Source: Diphasiastrum complanatum
Lineage: Eukaryota; Streptophyta; Lycopodiopsida; Lycopodiales; Lycopodiaceae
DNA: 64,000 nucleotides
Reading direction: 5' to 3'
NCBI GenBank assembly: GCA_029204225.1
Contig: CM055093.1
Coordinates: 17,137,041 to 17,201,040, forward strand
Below are positions 11,419 to 21,840 of the stretch, piece after piece (position 1 is the stretch's first letter; each line of letters opens with the position of its first letter). The notes under the pieces were generated by a model that was not told the DNA's origin, did not search any database, and worked only from the letters and a program-made list of their open reading frames with translations. The position numbers and the translations under genes were made by a program.

Positions 11419-12827
11419 TTAGCATTGGAGCCTGAACATTCTTTCTGTAAAGATAAATAAGAAGGGAGTATCAAATTTCTATGTGTAAAATTAAACTCAA
11501 CTGCAAATACACATAGAAAATTTGATTCTCTACTTCATGATGTCGTTCGGGAAATACCGACAACGACAACTTCAATTAGAGAGATAATCATTAGATCCCT
11601 CAAGGTATATTCAATTTATCTATGATATGCATGTATTCCTTTTTTAATTCAAATGTATCATCATAGCATAAATAAAATTTCTATCATAATATTACTAATT
11701 TTCGTTCTGTATATGCAGTGTGTACAACAAAATGTGAAAAATACAGATCCTAAGTGGATCTAAACTCCAAGATCATTGGCTTGAATGCTTGCACTCCAAA
11801 CTACATAAGCTAGGAATTGGCAACACATTCTATGCTACCTAGAATGCAAAGAACTTGATCAAAAAGCATTTATCACAAATGAAAACTTCCATAAACATCA
11901 AGTGCGGCCCAAAATAGCATTATACAGTCCATAATACATCAGCCTACCACTTTTGGAAAGCACCTAAGATCATACACAATAGCTTGAAGACAATACACAC
12001 AACAATGCTCTCAATGGAGGAAGAAACAATGACAATGATCTATTGATCTCAATGAAGCATACAAAAGGTTTCTCCAACCTGTTCTCCACGACTTCCCTAC
12101 TATTTATGGATGAGGAAGATGACTCTCTCTCCTCTCTCTAGAAGGTACTTGACCCTAGATATTCCCTATATAGGAAAAATAGCTAAAAATGGCTTATATG
12201 ACCAAAATACATCAAAATGGTCTCATTTTGAAGGGTATGAAGTTTGACACTTCATCATACTGAAAAAAATACAGTAAATAAAAACATTGTGGCCTGGTTC
12301 ACACGTGTGAAACTCCAGAACCAAAACTATTTACAATTTTAACCAATTTAGGCCTCAAACTAGCTAGGAAATGTTGACAATTTTCACACAAAACGATGCT
12401 TTTAGTTGTGCATGGTTCGTCCTGTACAATACGAAGTTATTTTTTGAGTGGTATAATTTACAAGTGGATGTAGATATTGAAAAGGTAATATTTTGTTCAT
12501 TTGTAGTTCCTTTCATTCTAATTCATATTTTTTTACTATCATTGTTTGTAATTTGCTTATTCTCGTGTTTTGTGACGACAGTTCACTCTTGAGCCGTATA
12601 CTCCTGATGATGTATATAGATTTCAGCAAGAGTTGATTAGAACCTATGCCCAGAACGATGTAAGCGTTGCACCTGAGGTCGAGGGCCCTCAAAAGGAAGC
12701 TGCTCCTGCCTTAACAGCCTTTCAGATTGCTCAGGATGCAGATCTTATTTTATATGATCAAAAAGGAATAAAAGTCCTTCCTAATACAGAGGAAGACAAT
12801 ATTATAGCAGAGAGTCTCTTGTCTTAA
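11419..12827 (+). pseudogene. Later exons of the H3-like gene
   Basis: Three plus-strand exon-like blocks share one orientation with the H3-like first exon. 11419-11607 follows 'ttgcag' and ends CTCAAG before GTATAT; it encodes 'SLLHDVVREIPTTTTSIRE' and has one TAA. 11720 to about 12484 (minus the solo LTR at 11733-12388) reads 'CVQQNDAFSCAWFVLYNTK' and ends at a GTAATA donor. 12582-12827 follows 'gacag' and begins 'FTLEPYTPDDVYRFQQEL', ending at TAA 12825. No known domain is recognised in these exons. Exon phases to the first exon do not join perfectly, so membership of one gene is likely but not proven. Confidence 0.5.
11733..12388. mobile_element. Solo LTR with 5-bp target duplication
   Basis: 656 bp starting TGTGAAAAATAC and ending TTTTCACA. 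Flanked by CAAAA at 11728-11732 and 12389-12393. It interrupts a short exon of the H3-like gene; removing it with one CAAAA copy leaves an open frame. Related to the solo LTR at 18889-19576 (shared TGTGAAA start, TTCACA end and internal 'tggatctama' and 'atgcttgc' pieces). Confidence 0.85.
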
Positions 12828-12959
12828 AAGGCATTGAGGCCCTTCTCGAAACAAAGGAAGGCGAGATTATAGAAGAAGCTGTTCCCTTATCAGTTCCTAA
12901 TACTAATAAAGAAAATATAGAATAATTGATAGAATAGAGATCTATTTGTAAATAGAGAT

Positions 12960-14470
12960 ACATCAAAAAAAAATTTATTTTACATCTAATATTGATATCA
13001 ATATAGATTCTTACAATCAGGTTGTGTCCATAGTGTAATACTGGAATGCAATTTTCTATATTGACAAAAAGACATGATGATTGGCATGTATTTGCTGATA
13101 GTGAATCTCAATGTTCTTCCATAAGTTGGATTGTTTTGCCAATATCTCTGCATTTGGTCTTGAGCTCATGTCTTTTACATAGCTGCATAAAACTAATGCA
13201 AAGTTAGTTATAATTAATACAGAGATTGTATCATAAAGTTTTGATTGAAACTATTCATAAAAGATCGAGTGTTTACAGTTACTTACGAGTTTACCATTGA
13301 AAATGAATCTGAAGTCTGAAAGTACATCATCTTGTAGGAGCAATAGTTCCCGCCTGATATAGTTTAGACTCCAATCTTCTTCCACCTCAACACATGTCAA
13401 AATGGCATCATTGTATATAATTTCAATATCTTTTCATTTTGAATGTCCACTGGCTTCCAAGTCTTGATCGAGTGGCACTCATTTACTTCTTCTTTTTTTC
13501 CATCTTTGATAATGGAAGTATAAGCTCAACATTTGTTTTTCAATTTGATAACGGAAGCACATGGAAGACATTTTAATTCTACATTCTATTTCTCCATCTG
13601 ATCTTTTGTCCCAGCCTTCATTTTATAAGTTCAGATAATAAACTCTCTGATAAATTTTGCATACAAACATCGTTGGGGTTTTGTGTACATTGACACTTGA
13701 AAAGAAATCCACAAATATATTCAAGGAAATAAACCAACTCAATCTGATTGTTTTTTATCTCGTGCTCATTTGCAATGAATTGTTTACATCAATATATATC
13801 TTGCAACGAAATGATTCTGAAACTGTAGCATCTAGTGCAATCCATTCATAACTTTCAAAACTAGGTAATGGAATTGGTACTATTTGTCCAAAATTTTCTT
13901 TTGTATTAGGAATGTACATTGATTCATAAAAAAAGATCCCACTATCAGCTTGATCTTTTGCAATTTTACCTCGATATTACAGCTATCTAATATCAGTGTG
14001 AATAACATCAAACACACCTATTAAAGATCCACTTGGCTCTCATTCATTTATGTTGGATAGATATAAATCCGCAAGAGAAAAAATGATCAGATTGGCAAGT
14101 TTACTATTAGATATTTATGAATGACAAAAATCGAAGTATCAAAAATATCAATACTCGCAATTGCTTTTTTTGTGATCATGACGGTTGAATCCTTGCACAT
14201 TTTTCTCTAAATGCATATATACATGTTGGACCATAATCTCAAAAATAGATTTTCCTCCTGATGATGTTCTGAAATCCAAAATTCTGGCCTTCCAATAATA
14301 TTGAAATGATAGTTTTGACATTTTTCTTTTTCAAAATGCTCCTCTTGATGATGCAAAACCCAAGAGTTTTTTGAATATTTTTCTGGCACTCATAATCCAT
14401 TATCATCTATCTCGTTGAATAGAAGCACAGAGTCGATTGAGAAGCGTAATTTGTATGCAAAAATCTGAAA
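12960..14470 (-). pseudogene. Unrecognised minus-strand gene relic
   Basis: Coding-like pieces on the minus strand, convergent with the H3-like gene. The clearest is at about 13500-13285: 'VEVEEDWSLNYIRRELLLL' then 'DDVLSDFRFIFNGKL', ending at a donor (ctc|gtaagt). It continues after an acceptor near 13188 with 'SYVKDMSSRPNAEILAK' and 'NLWKNIEIHYQQIHAN', stopping near 13068. Another possible start ('MDYECQKNIQKTLGFC') is near 14403. The pieces between carry many stops. I do not recognise the family. Confidence 0.4.
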
Positions 14471-14669
14471 CAATGAACTATGAATCTGAAAATTTGCACA
14501 GACAAAAAGTCATGAATCTGAGAAAATGTGTTGACAAAAATTTGAAACACTGATCTATTTGGCGTCACAAATTAACTCGGGTTAGTCCTGTTAACCATGA
14601 TTTGACAATGGATATACATTAATGGTACATCAATTTTCTCATCTCACCCATCTGTCATTTTTATTTTCA

Positions 14670-14905
14670 ATATTTTTGGGTCTCTTCGGGCAGTGATGAG
14701 CTGGAAGGACAGGCCTCATCAACCAATAGCATTTCCACATGCTGTCCGACGAAACAACAATATATTTTAAAATTTTTTATTTTATTTATATTTGGAAAAT
14801 TCTACGTTATGTAGAACCCTGATTTCAAGGCTTCAATTGGTCCACATGGCAACGAAAATAAGAAAAAAACCTAAAAAACATCTTTTTCAAAGGCCCTCTT
14901 CGGGC
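14670..14905. other. Right margin of the AT-rich block, hairpin
   Basis: A GC-rich 'GGCCCTCTTCGGGC' hairpin at about 14890-14910 stands next to CTAAG at the point where copia coding resumes; a related 'GGGTCTCTTCGGGC' lies near 14679. A hairpin followed by CTRR is the signature of a Helitron 3' end, but the spacing is short and no matching TC 5' end could be fixed near 9990. Tentative. Confidence 0.3.
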
Positions 14906-14919
14906 TCTAAGTTTCTCTA

Positions 14920-15633
14920 ATGGATGGTGTTCTCTTCATTCCTAGCATCACTAAGAATTTGCTTAATGTTGGCCAACTTTTAGATCATGGTTTCATTGTG
15001 GAGTTCTCTATTAATGTATGCAACATCAAGAAGAATGGGAAGATCATAGCAAGAGGAAGAAGGTTTGAAGGTTTTTTTAAGCTTGATGCTTTTGTTGATC
15101 CTAACCAATTTGTGATAGTAGCCAAGGAGGACAAGATGACCACAAATGATTTGTGGCGCAAGAGGCTTGGTCACATCAACACCAAGTCTATGGAAGCCAT
15201 ATGCAAGGAGGAGCTTGCTCTAGGCCTTCCAAGATCCATGGCAAAGGAGGAAAAGGTTTGTGAAGGATGTGCTTTGGCTAAGGCACATAGGTTGCCTTTC
15301 TCTAACACTATCACTAAAACTACTCACCCTCTTAAGTTGATTCATTTGGATGTACAGTTTGCTAGCACAAAGAGCAATGGTAGAGCCACAATGTTTGTAA
15401 TCTTGAATGATGAATCCTCTAAGAATCATATTGGCAAAGATATGGTTGAGATCAAGGAGGAGCAAAATCTGAGAGCTTCAACTATTCCAAGGAGAGCCAC
15501 AAGAGCAAAGATGGAGCTATCAATGCTCATTTTCCTGGACAAGGAAAGGCAAGTTGGAAAGGAGGCCCTATTTTGTACGTCATTTGCTGATTTTTTTAAT
15601 GAAATCCCTTTGAATTCTAAATTTATGGAATGA
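14920..15633 (+). pseudogene. Ty1/copia protease end, GAG-pre-integrase
   Basis: An open plus-strand frame of 237 codons. It starts in the C-terminal part of the copia protease ('DGVLFIPSITKNLLNVGQL'), passes through the GAG-pre-integrase zinc region ('LWRKRLGHINTKSMEA', 'CEGCALAKAHRLPF') and enters the integrase N-terminus ('LKLIHLDV'). After about 15410 the similarity to integrase fades and the rest is probably rearranged. It may be the continuation of the gag at 9189-9990, separated by the AT-rich block, but the protease active site is missing from both. Confidence 0.8.
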
Positions 15634-16024
15634 AAGGTGGTTGTCATATCTACTTACTCTTGAGTGTGCTTGAAGTGAGCGTGACATTTTCATTCATAAG
15701 TTGAAAGATTTTGACTTCATTTTCAAAGAGACATATTGTGAACCTTGTATGTGAGTAAGTGAATGATCCTTGAAGGACACTTATATCCATACAAGAGTAT
15801 TTGGTCTCATTAGTTTCAAGTTCAACAAGTATGTAATGCAAATTGCTAGTGGTAAGTAGTTGTTGACTAGTCAATTGTGGACTAGTAAATTTGGTATAAA
15901 TAATCTTGGTGATTGTTTTGTTGACTTGAAACATCATATTGAGAAGGTAAACACTCAGATTTGGAGACTTAAAAACAAAGTCCGTGAGAGTCTTGGAGAA
16001 GATCATGGTTTTTTCATCATCAAC

Positions 16025-16440
16025 ACCAAGAGGGAATGAGCATTCAAAGCCATGGAAACTATGTGTGCAAAGGAGCTTGCACTCGGCCTCCCCAGGCATT
16101 TGTCAAAGTGTGGGAAGATATGTGAAGCATGTAGCCTCTCAAAGGCTCACAAACTACCCTTCTCAAGATCTACATCTAGATCAAGCACTCCTCTTGAACT
16201 CATCCATTTGGATGTTCATAGCTTTTCACATGAGTCCAATGGTAGCCAAGTATTATGTAACCTTCATTCATGACTATTCTATATATTGTTGGATTGTTGG
16301 ATGTACCTCTTGTCTAGCAAATCTATGGTGTATGATTCTTTTGTAAAGTTCAAAACTTTGATAGAAAATCAACTTAGTACCAAGATCAAGGTATTAAGAA
16401 GTGATAATGGAGGGAATATATCTCCAATAAGTTGCTTGAC
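16025..16440 (+). pseudogene. Second GAG-pre-integrase / integrase relic
   Basis: Plus-strand frames repeat the same domain as 14920-15465: 'METMCAKELALGLPRH', 'CEACSLSKAHKLPF', 'LELIHLDVHS', then after a frameshift 'VTFIHDYSIYCWIV' and 'ENQLSTKIKVLRSDNGG', the second integrase catalytic Asp region. The coding signal ends near 16420 where Helitron-like sequence begins. A second, partly overlapping copy of a copia pol. Confidence 0.8.
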
Positions 16441-16639
16441 TTTTGTAATCTAATGGCGTAGGCCTTTTCCATTTCTTTTTTCCTTGGGTCATGGATATTA
16501 TGACACAAAAATAAAGTTTATGGAATATATAAAAATGAGAATAGGAAGTTTTTTTTTAGTTTACACCCTATATCCAACATACTTGATTATTATGTATCAA
16601 TTATGACAAGCAATATTAATATTAAATAATACAAAAACT

Positions 16640-17210
16640 ACAATTTTAGAGAGAGATATTATTAATTTTCTTTCAAAAAATCAAAATGCATCAGAACAAG
16701 ATATATTCAAACATGTAATGAAATATACCCTTGGCCAAAATATTCCTAGTACTCTAGCGTGGCATCGTCAAAACTTAAATGATTTAATGACGATGGTAGA
16801 AAAATGGGGTTTACCACATTTGTTTTTAACTTTAACATTAGATGAAACGACAAATACTCGATGGTTAGAAATCAATGAAATCGAAAAGAAACTGTCAAAA
16901 ATATAAATAACAAATATGATTGGAGAAATTGCCCTATTGAATGTTCAAATTTATTTTGTATCAAGATTAAAAATCTTTATGAAAAAACATATCTTATCAC
17001 ACAAAGCAAAAGTGCAACATTATATTGTACGTTATGAATTTCAAAATCGAGGTTCAATACATGCATACATAATGTTGTGGATAAATAACAAATATGTCAA
17101 TAGGATATCAAACGAAATAGTTGCTTATGTAGCAGTTGAATTTGATCCACGAATTAGACAAATTATCGAACCTAATGAAAAAAATCAAAAATATTACTTA
17201 ATTTAGTACA
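16640..17210 (+). pseudogene. Helitron Rep (HUH nuclease) relic
   Basis: Helitron rolling-circle initiator region. 16718-16906 reads 'NIPSTLAWHRQNLNDLM' and 'GLPHLFLTLTLDETTNTRW', matching the conserved Helitron 'lF.TfT..e..W.EI' segment. 16919-17206 reads 'FVSRLKIFMKKHIL', 'VRYEFQNRGSIHAYIMLWI', the HUH motif. The second His is Tyr (HAY), and a stop at 16904-16906 separates the halves. The HUH motif coordinates the metal for nicking, so the copy is dead. It continues into the helicase relic downstream. Confidence 0.8.
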
Positions 17211-17748
17211 ACGAAAACAAGTCCATTATTGTAGAGCTTCTTGTGCTTACAAACTACCAAAAACTAAACTAAAAAAATGTAAATATGGATTTTTCTTTTC
17301 ACCATCTAGATACTACCAAACATACTTAGATGAAACTGATCAATGTCGGATATATTTTCATCCAATATATGAAGATCGTAATATAGTACCATACCATCCA
17401 ACAATATTAATGTTGTGAAAAGCACACGTGAATCCACAAAGAATAACTAGTACAAATTGGTCATATTATATACTAAAATATGCCATGAAATCGGAACATA
17501 TAGGACACATAAATCTAGATATCAATGATGCAAAATGACTAAAATTAGATCATGTAAATCAAAACATGTTAAAATTAATAATTGCTTCCATATTAACTAA
17601 CCCAATATACTTAGCAGAAGCTATTTTTACATGCCTACAAATACCGATCATAAAACGTAGTGAAGCAGTCCATACATAGATTCTTCCCTACCTAATTTTT
17701 AAAACAAAAATTACAGGTTATAATGATTTCATATTATTACATCCAATC

Positions 17749-17824
<76 letters not shown>

Positions 17825-18130
17825 CCAATAACAAGTGAACAAATGACATTTTATGAGTATTGGCTCAAATATAACATAGTAAAAACAGAAGAAAAGAAAA
17901 GAAAATATAATTTTATAGAGCAATTAGGTAATTATTTATATGAAACAGATCGATTAGTAAGATTCACAAATGATCATTCCGCTCATCATATAAAAGGCAT
18001 TTTTTTTAATGTATTACTTAAAAACACACATTTAAGATTAGAGAAAGATTTGATATCTAACGAAAACAAAGAAAATACATATTTTTGTGAATGTATACTA
18101 AAAACTCTTGTAGATATCAAATCCAACTGA
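17211..18130 (+). pseudogene. Helitron Rep-helicase linker relic
   Basis: In broken frames: 'ASCAYKLPKTKLKKCKYGF', 'NIVPYHPTILMLWKAHVNP', 'SYYILKYAMKSEHIGH', 'EAIFTCLQIPIIKRSEAVH', all typical of the Helitron region between Rep and helicase. After a (TA)n expansion the open frame 17821-18130 gives 'RPITSEQMTFYEYWLKYNIV', the conserved 'RP..fe.lt..EY...y' block. The microsatellite makes the 17723-18130 frame appear longer than the real coding part. Confidence 0.7.
17751..17822. repeat. (TA)n microsatellite
   Basis: About 70 bp of TA repeats inside the Helitron relic. Confidence 0.97.
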
Positions 18131-18189
18131 CTTTAGATTCAAGCTAAATTGTAAATCCAACTGACTTTAGATTCAAGCTAAATTTAAAA

Positions 18190-18672
18190 TCAGACATAAT
18201 TATAATTGATGAAATGTCAATGATGGCATCGCAAACTTACTTGTAATTCACCAAATAAATCAAGCTAAAAATACGTCACAAAATCAATCTTTCACAAATT
18301 ATGTACTAATATTAGTAGGAGATCATGCACAATTACCAACTATTTGTAAGAATAAAACGAAAAATATTTGTTTTATATGTCATATATCAAATTCACCTTA
18401 TTGGAAAAAGACAAAACACTTGGAATTGACATACTCTGTGAGACTTTGTAAAGTGTATTCAAATTTTTTAAATATAATTAGAACTAGAAAACCAACTCAA
18501 GATGAAATAGATAAAATATTTATAAGTAGTTAGCACAACAGAAATAATAAATATAAATGTAAAATAAATGTTGAATCAATAAAAGAAGTGCAATTATGGT
18601 TTAATGATACAAATTTTCATCAAATTAAAGATATTGCAAGAGGAGCAAAACTTATGCTTTTATCAAAATAAA
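18190..18672 (+). pseudogene. PIF1-type helicase core of the Helitron
   Basis: In shifting frames: 'SDIIIIDEMSMM' (Walker B, DEMSM) near 18195, 'LVGDHAQLPTICK' near 18320, 'SPYWKKTKHLELTYSVR' near 18400 and 'IIRTRKPTQDEIDKIF' near 18480, then 'IARGAKLMLLSK' near 18640. These are PIF1/Helitron superfamily 1 helicase motifs in order. The Walker A segment was not found, so the N-terminal part of the helicase is lost. Multiple stops. Confidence 0.8.
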
Positions 18673-18888
18673 CATATCAAAAGGTATGGTAAATGGTACC
18701 ATAGCTTTTGTAAATGATATCAAATTTAAAAAATAATAATAATGACATAAATTCAATAAAACTAAAAATACAAAACAATAACGAAATCTTTAATCTAAGA
18801 TCCAAATTTACTAAAATTAGATTAGACACAGATTTATTATAAATCGACATTTTCAATAATACTTGCATATTCAATAACCGCACATAAA

Positions 18889-19576
18889 TGTGAAAGTACT
18901 ATACTTTAGGACCATAAATGGATCTACAAAAAATCCACGAGTGTGATTGGATGCTTGCTTAACAATCTATCAAAAAACTAGACACAAAAAAGTTGATCTA
19001 GATTGGCAATTTGACAAACAACAAGCATTAACAATCAAAAGCATTGATCAACATTGAAATCCGAGACCACACATGTGTACTACAGGTTGTAGTACGGCCT
19101 TCAAGCTGAGAAACAAGTAGAAATCGATTTGGGTTCATTTGGATCAATAAAACTCAATGTACATAGTGGAGTAGCTTGAGATTGCCAATGAGCTCCAAAA
19201 ATATTCTATCTTCTCACTATGGGAGCTTGAAATACATAGCAAATTTGACTTCCTTCTTGAAGTTAGGTGGATTTCCAGCATGTAATAAGGAAGTTAACTC
19301 ACCCTTATTTCCCTAAACTGGAACCCTAGTCTAGATCCTAGAGTTATGCTTGGTAGGTAGCTAGTTGGTCAAATTTTCACCTTAAACTTAGGTGTAGGTC
19401 CTATAAAGCAAATAGACATGACCAACTTTCTTGACTTGCCCTAACCTACATTAGGAGTGGGTTGCCACGTGGCATTTTGTCCATACATGTCTGGAACCCA
19501 ATTATGTACAAAATTTACACTATCCTTCATGGTTTTTTATCAAGCTAGATTTGCCAATTTTTGGCAATTCTTCACA
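18889..19576. mobile_element. Solo LTR in Helitron helicase, TSD ATAAA
   Basis: 688 bp beginning TGTGAAAGTAC and ending TTCTTCACA. Flanked by ATAAA at 18884-18888 and 19577-19581. It splits the helicase codons exactly between 'YSITAHK' and 'SQGATIIGKTIINI', the SF1 motif V region. No coding capacity. Confidence 0.9.
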
Positions 19577-19752
19577 ATAAATCTCAAGGTGCAACAATAA
19601 TTGGAAAGACTATTATTAATATAAGAAACGATTTCACTCCAAGATTAACATATGTTATGTTGTCTAGAGTCACAAATGAAAAAGACATTTACATTGTTAA
19701 TAAATTAGCACCTAAACATTTTGATCCAATTTGTTTGTGTGAAAAATGTTAA
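19577..19752 (+). pseudogene. Helitron helicase C-terminus
   Basis: Continuation of the PIF1-like helicase after the solo LTR: 'SQGATIIGKTIINI', 'PRLTYVMLSRVTNEKDIYIV' (motif VI, YVMLSRV), 'LAPKHFDPICLCEKC' and a stop at 19750-19752. This end of the protein looks complete. Confidence 0.8.
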
Positions 19753-20400
19753 AATCTAGCAACTAGATTTATGCCATGTGGCACCATGATTGATTGACAT
19801 GTGTCATCCACGTGTACATAAGTACCTAAGATTTGATTGAACCAAGTCACTTTTGATTTGCTTGAATTATGAACAAATCAATGGTCCTAACTTGTAGAGA
19901 TTTTCATGAGGTCAACCACCTCCAAGAAAAGGCACCTTAATCTAAGATCTAATTTGCCTAATCTAAGGCCTAGATTGATAGGGTTACAGTCTATCCTAAG
20001 CACATTTTGACATAATTTAAGATACGAACTCTATAGTTATGAAATGAAAGCGCATTTGTACATTGCTTCATCTATTAGTCCATAAATACATGAAGGTTGC
20101 TTATCTTCAGTGAAGGACTTCAATATAGAACTTGTTTAAATTTGAGAGCCAATCAACCAAAGAGAACTCATCCAAATAGTCTTGAATCAAGTCACTGAGG
20201 ACTATTATAATTTACTCCAATCATATGTCATCCAAAAGGACCTTCCTACATTGGACATTTTGTGAAAATAATGAACATCTTATCAATGAGACCAATATGG
20301 CATTGAATAAAGATTTTAAAATGCAAAACCTAGGAGCTATCAAAAAGTTCAATATGGATAAGTGCAAAAGAATAGATTAAATCAATATATTCAAGATCCA
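19753..20400 (+). pseudogene. LTR-like sequence and copia gag scrap
   Basis: At about 20170-20270 the plus strand reads 'SLNQVTEDYYNLLQSYVIQK' and 'DLPTLDIL', close to the Gag at 9684 ('GLRDEYENLVQSYAIK', 'ELPTLEAL'). 19755-20100 is non-coding and LTR-like in composition. Very decayed. Confidence 0.5.
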
Positions 20401-20789
20401 TTGATTCACAATTGAAAACTAACCTTAGATTTGAACAATATAGTTATGGATTCAGAGCTAATTTTATACATAGCTTTAAAGGAAGAAAAAAAGTTATTCT
20501 TGACAATTTTAATACTTCATTTATGTGAAAATTTGTGTGTCTAATGAGTTGATTTGAACTTGCTAAAAATTATGTACTGTTCAAATGTGTGAGAAGTCGT
20601 GAGAATCTTAGATGATAAATTACTTGTGGTGTTTAATGACAATTACCAATCTAGATCAACTCAAGATACATAAAGTGTTTAGATCTTGATCAATCTAATT
20701 GTTGTGCAATCATTGACTCTTGAATAATATATGTTCATCCGAATGAGATTTACATATTCTGCTTTTAACATCTAACATATGATCAAATA

Positions 20790-21840
20790 TGTTTTTACAG
20801 AAAACAACAAGCAAAACACATGGATATTTCTAAAGACTCTAATTACATAACTCAAGTAAATTTATTATGAAAATTTATAAATCCAACCAATAATTCATAT
20901 AGTTATTTTTATTTTTATTAATATTGACATAATATAGATAAATAATTACATATTATCTTTATTTTTAGATTCTAATATTTGTTCTACAATCACAGCTGTT
21001 TCGAAAATTAAAAGAGGAAACAATTTCGACCAAAGTTAGAAAAATGGAAACAATATTTCCAACAATAAAACAAATGTTTGTGGAGCTGATCCTTCAAGTT
21101 ATGTAAATGGATTTGAAAACAATAAAAAACTATATGATTTTATCAATGACCACAAATCGAAGGAGAAATTTGAGAAAGAATATAAGGATAGTCCAATTGA
21201 AGGTAAAATTATCTATATATTATTTCATATAAACAATAGAATTAAAATAAATATAAAACAAAATAAAATAAATAAAATCATGTTTTTTTAAATAATATAT
21301 TGTCACAAGATTTGTAAAAGGTCTTTCAAAAAAATTCAACATACAAATCTCAAAAACTATCAATACAAATAGAGCATCAATAAAATATTTGAAATCACAC
21401 ACAAATAAATCGTACTATACAATACGAAACTTATATTATAAATATAATATTTCATTACAAGATTGGAAAGATTTGACAAGATTTGAAGCAGATTCAATTT
21501 GTAAAGATCTTGCAAAACAATTAGGAGATCTTTCACAATCTAGAGAGCGGATTACAAAAGGACCAATCACAATTGAATCAACAATGTAGGTGATGAATCA
21601 AGACGAAAAATCAATTCAAAAAAAAAAGTCACTAATTGAAGAAAACAAATTGGTAAGTAGTAAATATTACTTTTATTTGCTATTAATGCATATAATATAC
21701 AATTATTAAAGACTAATTTTATTTTAATAAACAGATTTTAATATCTATTGGCAAAAAAATTGATCAAGCATCAACATCAACAACAAGAATAAGAAAAATT
21801 AAGGTAAGCATAATTAATATAATTGTTTACTAGATAGATA
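20790..21840 (+). pseudogene. AT-rich spliced gene relic, unknown family
   Basis: Exon-like blocks bounded by good splice consensus: one starting after 'tttttacag' near 20799; one at about 21050-21200 reading 'NNKTNVCGADPSSYVNG' and 'KLYDFINDHKSKEKFEKEY' before a GTAAAA donor; one from 21320 to 21588 reading 'YYTIRNLYYKYNISLQDWK' and 'FEADSICKDLAKQLGDLSQS' with a stop at 21587. No known domain. AT-richness and exon style resemble the block at 10000-14900, so both may come from one kind of mobile element. Confidence 0.4.

Noticed and set aside
14880-14915. A definite Helitron 3' terminus
   Set aside because: Hairpin and CTAA are present but too close together, the next base is not the expected T, and no matching 5' TC end was found.
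17723-18130. 135-codon ORF starting with Ile/Tyr repeats
   Set aside because: Its first half is a (TA)n microsatellite; only the part after 17821 is Helitron coding sequence.
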